Positions 59,101 through 64,000 of a stretch of 64,000 bases of DNA are shown one piece after another. How positions within the stretch are numbered: the first letter of the stretch is position 1; each line of letters starts with the position of its first letter. A model generated the notes under the pieces. That model did not search any database and was not told the origin of the DNA. It worked only from the letters and a program-made list of their open reading frames with translations. Position numbers and translations under genes: made by a program. Location: the NCBI GenBank assembly GCA_037974665.1, contig CM075765.1, positions 58,255,747-58,319,746 of the forward strand, written 5' to 3'. Source of the stretch: Ehretia macrophylla (Eukaryota > Streptophyta > Magnoliopsida > Boraginales > Ehretiaceae).

Positions 59101-61491
59101 AACTATCATGCCATTCTAACTCTTTTCCTTTGGACATTACAAACATGCATTGAAGTTAAGTTATGCTAACTGATTACATAAACTAGCTTATCAATTCACC
59201 TCAGCTACTTAGCTAAATTTAAATTACATTTCTTTTGACAATAAATACAAACAACATATGAACATACATCTTTACAAACTTCGACACTCAAGCCACATAG
59301 GCACGCAAGACAACTCTTCAGGCAACGAACTTTCACGAAATCACGAACTTTCCAGCTAACATGACATTTCCTGAAATGTGGTGGTGAGGAGTGAGTATAC
59401 ACAACACGTATACTCAGTGAGGGCGAGACATATATCGAATTGGAGAGAAAGAAAGTCGTGCAATGCAAATAAGACAGTTAAGCAATATAAGTGATAAATA
59501 AGCAATCAAGACAAACAATCAATACAATAAGCAATTACTGAAAGCATTAACACAACCATTCAAAGCTATACCACACTCTGAAGGCTATGGTTCACTGATC
59601 CGAGCACTATACCATTTCACGAGCGATACATCAATATCGAGCTTGATGTTGAAAACGATGACAATAAGTGCGCATCCACCTTATAACACCAGTTTGGAAT
59701 ACCCCCGGAGTAACCATCAATCTACGACCCAAATCTCCCTGGGAGGCAACCCAAGCGAGAAAAGGGAATAGCTACGGAGCTAGAGCAACCAACACTGGCA
59801 ACCCGAGGCTACCTAGAGAGGCCCAACACTCATGTGCTAGACACTATGCAATGCAAGACTCGATACAAGGCGATAAACGAGCGATAAACAAGATATCAAG
59901 CATTATAAACAATTGATAAACATTTCAATCAATAATCAACTTTAACAAGCGTAATAAGCATTAACAAGCATTTACAATCAAACATGTAACAAGAACAACA
60001 CCAACTAACCTTATCAAGCAATAGCAAGTATCCTATAGGCATTCTAAGCATTCTATAAGCAATATACTATGAAATCACACAAAATTTCAAAAATGACCCC
60101 AACTTTCAAAACGCTACTACATTTAAACGAGCAACGAGCTTTGGAAACCGACTTCACCAATCCTCCTAGGTCACCATAAGGCACGTCTAAAGACCCCGAA
60201 ACCCTACTTTACCCTAGAATTCACGCAAAGTCCCGATTTCCCCCTTTGCTCGTTTGAACTACAACTATACCAACCAAACACCCAACCAACGCCATAATCG
60301 CACCAAAAGTGCTTTCATGGCCTCCCGAAACAATGCCAACATGCAAAACGTGAAAGCTCCAAACTCGACCTAAACGACCCCGACTATCACCAAGCCATTT
60401 TTCTCCTTTTTTCCATTGCACATTCTAATTAAACCACACATTTAGGTATTCTAGCATATCTAGCATCTTCCTACATCAACAGAACGCGTAACGGAACAAC
60501 TTCATCGAAACGGGGATTTACTATTCATAATTTACTATTCATTATACAATTTATATTTCAATTTCAATATTCAACTGTAGAAAATGTTAAAAAGCTATAA
60601 ATACATGTTCTAGAATCAACAAAGAACATTCTTTAAGCATTAAAACGATTAAACTAACGATCTGTGCATAAAATCCAAAAATCAATGTTTAGATACAAAT
60701 ATTTCAAATGCGCAAATAACGATGAAACCCTCACCTTAGACGCTCCTAGACGCTAGGAAAACCTCGTAGGATGCCTCGGAAACCACCCCGTGCCAGCCCT
60801 CGCGAAGAATCGAAGATTTGATGTTGAATTTTCTTTTTTTCTCTCCTTATTTTTTTGGCCCTGCCTAGGTTCTATTCAGCCCTTTCTTTTTTTTTTTTGG
60901 GTGCAAATTTAGGCTATTAAAAAGCTGAAAAAGGTCAAAGGTCAAGCCCCTTGGTCAAACCACTTAAAAATTGGTCAAACTAGCCTATTTCATGCATTTT
61001 AGAGCTAAAACGAGTAACATAAATCCAATTCTAGTTAAATACAACTTAAAACACTAAATTAAAACACTAAATACTAGTTTTCACTATTTGCTGAGGACTC
61101 GAATTCGTTTCCTAACTATCTCTCTTGAAATTCTATGCATCTTGCGACAATAAAAGAATAACAATTAAATCCCAAAGAGTTTAAGAAAATATATCATTTT
61201 TGAAAAGTATTATAGTTGAAAATTTACTCCGGGTCGGAGCTACTTTTCATTTAATTGAAATATGAGCATTTAAGTGCAAGAAAAATAAAACCGATTGACA
61301 CAAATATGAAAAGTAGTTGATATTCCGTTAATATGATTAGCTCAGGTATTATTCTAGTTACTTCTAAAAGAAATATGAAAGTAAAACTACAAATAAATAT
61401 TTAACTAAAAATAAACATAAATTCAATGCCAACATTTAAGAAGTCACTTAGTTAAATGCAAATAAATGCTTGCCGGGTTCGGGTTATCACA
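56138..61491 (-). repeat. Element E 5' LTR, split by solo LTR F
   Basis: The two parts, 56138-56296 and 58931-61491, together give about 2.72 kb, equal to the 3' LTR. The hairpin module is at 59393-59415 with its acceptor-like site at 59371. Confidence 0.9.
56297..58925 (+). mobile_element. Solo LTR F, family alpha2, inside the LTR of E
   Basis: This 2.63-kb LTR in plus orientation runs from TGTGATAACCCGAACCC to GGGGTGTTACA. The target duplication aatac is perfect (56292-56296 and 58926-58930). It is of the same family as the LTR it sits in, but opposite in direction. The donor-like AAGGTGAGGG has its GT at 57066. The hairpin module is at 58334-58356 with CAG ending at 58378. The LTR-end hairpin is at 58819-58842. 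It is the third level of nesting (F in E in D). Confidence 0.93.
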
Positions 61492-64000
61492 GAATAGCTC
61501 TACCCAAATTGCAAGAATTGAAAGTTCAACTGCAGGATTTGCTTAAGAAGGGATTCATTTAGCCGAGTTCTTCACCTTGGGGTGCACCAGTTCTATTTGT
61601 CAAGAAGAAGGATGGATCTCTTTGTTTATGTATTGACTATCGGGGTCTTAATCAGGTGACTATCAAAAACAAATATCCTTTGCCTTTAATTGAAGAGTTA
61701 TTCGATCAGTTGCAAGGCACCAAGATATTTTTTAAATTTGATATGAGGCAAGGTTATTATCAGTTGAGGATTAAGATAGATGATGTTCCAAAAACTGCTT
61801 TCAAAACTCACTATGGTCATTATGAGTTTGTTATCCTGTTGCTTGGTTAAACTAATGCTCCTGCGGCATTCATGGACTTAATGTAAAGGGTATTCCATCC
61901 TTATGTGGACCAATTTGTGGTTATCTTCATTGATGATATTATTGTATATTCAAAATCTAAGGCGAAGCATGAACATCATCTCAGGATTGTATTGCACTCT
62001 TCAAAAGCATCAGCTATTCGCAAAGTTTAGCAAATGTGAATTCTGGCTTAAGCAAGTTGCTTCTCTTGGCCATATTATATCGCAGGATGGTATTTTTGTT
62101 GATCCCACGAAGATTGAGGTTGTATTAACTTGGAAACGACCTGAAACTATTACAGAGATCCGTAGCTTTCTTGGCTTAGTAGGGTATTATCGGAGATTTG
62201 TCAAGGATTTCTCTAAAATTGTAGGGCCTTTGACTCAGCTTACTCAGAAAAAGACGGTGTTTGATTGGAATGATAAATGTGAGGCTAGTTTCCAGGAATT
62301 GAAGAAAAGGTTAACCACATCTCCTATTCTTGCTCTACCTGGGGGTTCTGATAATCTAGTAATATATACTGATGCTTCTAAGAAGGGTTTGGGCTGTGTA
62401 TTGATGCAGAATGGAAAGGTTATTGCATATGCTTCCAGAAAACTGAAACCTTATGAACTCAACTATCGGACGCATGATCTAGAGGTCGCAGCTATTATTC
62501 TTGCATAAAGAAATGGCATCATTATCTCTAGGGCAACAAATTTGAGATCTTTACAGATCATAAGAGCCTGAAATATCTATTTTCACATAAAGAGTTGAAC
62601 ATGAGGTAGAGGTGTTGGCTAGAATTACTTGAGGACTACAACTGCACTATTAACTATCTACCAGGTAAGGCCAATATTGTTGATGATGCCTTGAGCCGAA
62701 AGGCTATTGTGGCTAGTTTGATTATCAAGAATTGGGAATTCATGGAAGAACTATGCTTATGGAGGCCTAAAACTTCAGATTCTGGTATTCAATTTGCAAG
62801 TTTACAGATTCAATCTCTATTATTATCCAGGATTCGAGAAGCTCAACAAACTTATCCTTATTTATTGAAAATCTTAGAAAAGTCTAAAGGGAGAGAGTCG
62901 GATTTCAAACTGCATGATGATGGTATTCTTAAATTCAAAGGCAGAATCTGTATTCCGAGTGAACCAGCCTTGAAGAAGGACATACTTGCTGAGGCACACA
63001 GTTCCAGATCTATTATCCATCCAGACAATACAAAGATGTACAGGGATCTGAAATAGAACTTTTGGTGGAACAACACGAAGAGAGAGATTTCTAACTATGT
63101 TGCTAGATGTCTTACATGTCAGAAGGTTAAAGCGGAGCATCAGATACCTGCAAGGTTGTTGCAGCCTTTGGCTATTCCTAAGTGGAAATGGGACAACATT
63201 ACTATGGATTTCGTGTCCAACTTGCCGAGGTCTTCGAAAGGTAATGATTCCATTTGGGTAGTCTTTGATAGATTGACTAAGACTTCTCATTTCATTACCA
63301 CAAAGAAAATTGATTCTCTTGACAAGCTAGCTAAGTCATATGTTGAGAATATTATCAAACTTCATGGGATTCCAAGGAACAGTGTGTCAAATAGAGATCC
63401 CAGGTTCACATCTCAGTTCTGGCATAAGATCCAGAAAGCTTTAGGCACAACTTTGAGCTTCAGTACTTCTTATCACCCTCAGACGGATGGTCAATCTGAA
63501 AGAACTATTGTGATACTCGAGGACATGTTATGGGCTTGCATTCTGGACTTCGGAAAGAGTTGGGAGAAGTATTTGCCACTTGCAGAGTTCGCCTATAACA
63601 ATAGTTATCAAGCTACTATTGGTATGGCACCGTATGGGGCACTTTCCGGGAATAAATACAAGTCTCCTCTGTATTGGGATATAGTTGGTGAGATGAAGAC
63701 TATCGACCCTACTTTGTTGCTTGAGATGAACAAAATGATTGATCATGTACAATTGATCAAAAAGAGAATGCTTGCAGCACAGAGCCGGCAAAAAAGCTAT
63801 GTAGATAGACGTCGACATGATTTGAAATTTGTCGTGGGTGATCGGGTATTCCTGAAAATCTCTCGTCATAAAAGTTTGATTTGGCATAGAAAAGGAGGTA
63901 AGCTCAGCTTGAGATATGTGGGACCGTTTGAAATAACTGAAACAATCGGTGCATTGGCCTACAGATTAGTTTTACCTTCTAGTTTGGGCAGAATTCATGA
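61492..64000 (+). pseudogene. Element D reverse transcriptase (rest), RNase H and integrase, to window end
   Basis: After element E the coding sequence of D resumes on the plus strand. Reverse transcriptase shows [38 protein letters not shown] and [11 protein letters not shown]. RNase H (about 62310-62700) shows [20 protein letters not shown] and [13 protein letters not shown]. The integrase (about 62790 on) shows FVSNLPRSSKGNDS, NRDPRFTSQFW and [13 protein letters not shown], then GDRVFLK and YVGPFEI in the C-terminal GPY/F part. It is close in plan to the gamma pol at 23608-26340. It is broken in several places, and the window ends before the chromodomain region. Confidence 0.92.

Larger units (their letters stand above)
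51302..61491 (-). mobile_element. Element E: non-autonomous LTR retrotransposon (LARD-like), family alpha2, inside D
   Basis: In minus orientation it reads as a 5' LTR (61491 down to 56138, split by solo LTR F), primer-binding site, a 2.1-kb centre, polypurine tract and a 3' LTR (54015 down to 51302). The target duplication in D's reverse transcriptase is imperfect (gactg at 51297-51301, gaata at 61492-61496). Sampled LTR stretches differ by about 4-6% (about 10 of 180 and 5 of 120), so it is of roughly the age of element A. No pol domain is present. It looks structurally whole apart from the insertion of F. Confidence 0.9.
44100..64000 (+). mobile_element. Element D: old chromovirus-like Ty3/gypsy element, hosting nested insertions, runs off the window
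   Basis: Parts in order are a 5' LTR (44100-49095, split by solo LTR C), a primer-binding site (49102-49113), gag with zinc knuckles, protease and the start of reverse transcriptase. Element E (51302-61491) follows, then the rest of reverse transcriptase, RNase H and integrase to the window end. The LTR without its insertion is about 2.49 kb and aligns with beta LTRs. The coding part is broken in roughly ten places. It is the oldest layer of the nest, since three later insertions lie inside it directly or at second hand. The 3' LTR is outside the window. Confidence 0.9.

Noticed and set aside
51302-61491. Inverted arrangement of alpha LTRs considered as a large palindrome or CRISPR-like array
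   Set aside because: It is fully explained by a minus-strand element carrying a plus-strand solo LTR, each with its own target duplication.

Overview
The window looks like flowering-plant nuclear DNA: a decayed insertion of mitochondrial DNA (a NUMT) that was later filled with LTR retrotransposons. The organelle part is shown by four mitochondrial-type tRNA genes. trnF(GAA) and trnS(GCU) lie side by side as in plant mitochondria; trnH(GUG) and trnM(CAU) are of the plastid-derived kind that plant mitochondria carry. A broken plastid ycf2 fragment is also present. These genes carry mostly C-to-T and G-to-A changes, several at CpG, which fits methylated nuclear DNA better than a working mitochondrial chromosome. 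A true plant mitochondrial genome carrying nuclear fragments remains the alternative. No intact protein-coding gene was recognised.

Layout. 1-3783: organelle-like DNA with trnF and trnS. 3784-6252: solo LTR (family gamma) with a perfect 5-bp target duplication. 6253-14034: organelle-like DNA with trnH, trnM, two minus-strand fossils of Tat-type Ty3/gypsy pol, and ycf2. 14035-21342: element A, two 2.8-kb LTRs around a 1.6-kb non-coding centre. 21343-23607: organelle-like DNA. 23608-28863: chromovirus (Tekay/Del-like) pol fossil plus 3' LTR, family gamma. 28864-34239: organelle-like DNA holding a Tat-type gag fossil. 34240-40191: element B, two nearly identical 2.48-kb LTRs around only 1 kb. 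40192-44099: organelle-like DNA. 44100 to the window end: a nest. An old chromovirus D carries a solo LTR of B's family (C) in its 5' LTR and a 10.2-kb non-autonomous element E in its reverse transcriptase region. E in turn carries a solo LTR (F).

How the parts relate. Elements A, B and E keep LTRs, primer-binding site (tRNA-iMet type), leader and polypurine tract but show no pol, so they look like non-autonomous (LARD-like) passengers. D has an LTR related to B's and does encode gag-pol, so it is a candidate for the autonomous lineage behind B.

The most unusual signal is a structural module shared by all LTR families here. A hairpin whose stem sequence differs between families, but whose base pairing and flanks (CTCACTG before, CTCA at the 3' side) are kept, sits exactly 22 nt (25 nt in gamma) before a splice-acceptor-like CAG. 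A donor-like GTGAG lies about 1.1-1.3 kb upstream in the same LTR. Two further conserved hairpins lie just after the primer-binding site and near the LTR 3' end.
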